NCBI GenBank assembly: GCA_021811115.1
Contig: JAJZPP010000063.1
Location: 1 to 5,340, forward strand
Length of the DNA: 5,340 bases
From: a bacterium
GTDB lineage: Bacteria; Chlamydiota; Chlamydiia; Chlamydiales; FEN-1388
Reading direction: 5' to 3'
The notes beneath the pieces were generated by a model. It did not search any database. It saw only the letters and a list, made by a program, of their open reading frames with translations, and was not told the DNA's origin. The first letter of the stretch is position 1, and the number at the start of each line of letters is the position of its first letter. The translations under genes and the position numbers were made by a program. This document shows, piece by piece, positions 5,330 through 5,340 of this stretch.

Positions 5330-5340
5330 CAAAAATTCTC

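Overview
The window looks like chromosomal DNA from a member of the Chlamydiae, probably an environmental (amoeba- or arthropod-associated) lineage and not a human Chlamydia. The best evidence is the ribosomal protein S4 at 4197-4817. Its N-terminus (MARYRDSKNRVARRFG...), the KRKKKSDYG and QLEEKQKLKA blocks and the VCDFIAH C-terminus match chlamydial S4 as I remember it. The MurJ/MviN flippase nearby supports this: from memory, C. trachomatis carries mviN (CT624), nfo (CT625) and rpsD (CT626) next to each other. Here murJ and rpsD are still neighbours, but nfo is absent between them.

Layout: (1) Positions 1-51 are a long, nearly perfect palindrome. (2) Positions 118-2003, minus strand, hold a two-gene unit: a 437-residue protein of unknown function with a CX5R phosphatase-like loop, followed by a 190-residue SAM-dependent methyltransferase. 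The two are joined by a TAATG stop/start overlap, and the methyltransferase seems to lack its C-terminal part. (3) Positions 2030-3664, plus strand, are murJ, transcribed divergently from a gap of only 26 nt. (4) Positions 3636-3956, minus strand, are a small HicB-like orphan antitoxin whose 3' end overlaps the murJ 3' end by 29 nt. (5) Positions 3957-4196 are non-coding, with a CTCTGTG tandem repeat and a strong hairpin after rpsD. (6) Positions 4197-4817, minus strand, are rpsD. (7) Positions 4818-5192 hold no supported gene; the rpsD-proximal half is a leader with two mutually exclusive stems. (8) Positions 5193-5318, plus strand, are a fragment of a GxxExxY-family protein that diverges exactly at its signature motif, with short GC-rich hairpins at its end.

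The core functions are peptidoglycan precursor export (murJ) and translation (rpsD). The rest is accessory material: a possible phosphatase-like/effector gene with a co-translated methyltransferase, an antitoxin without a visible toxin, a broken GxxExxY gene, and several palindromes. The two most interesting items are the CX5R motif in the unknown protein and the three-segment switch-like leader of rpsD. I see no CRISPR array, tRNA, rRNA or complete insertion sequence.
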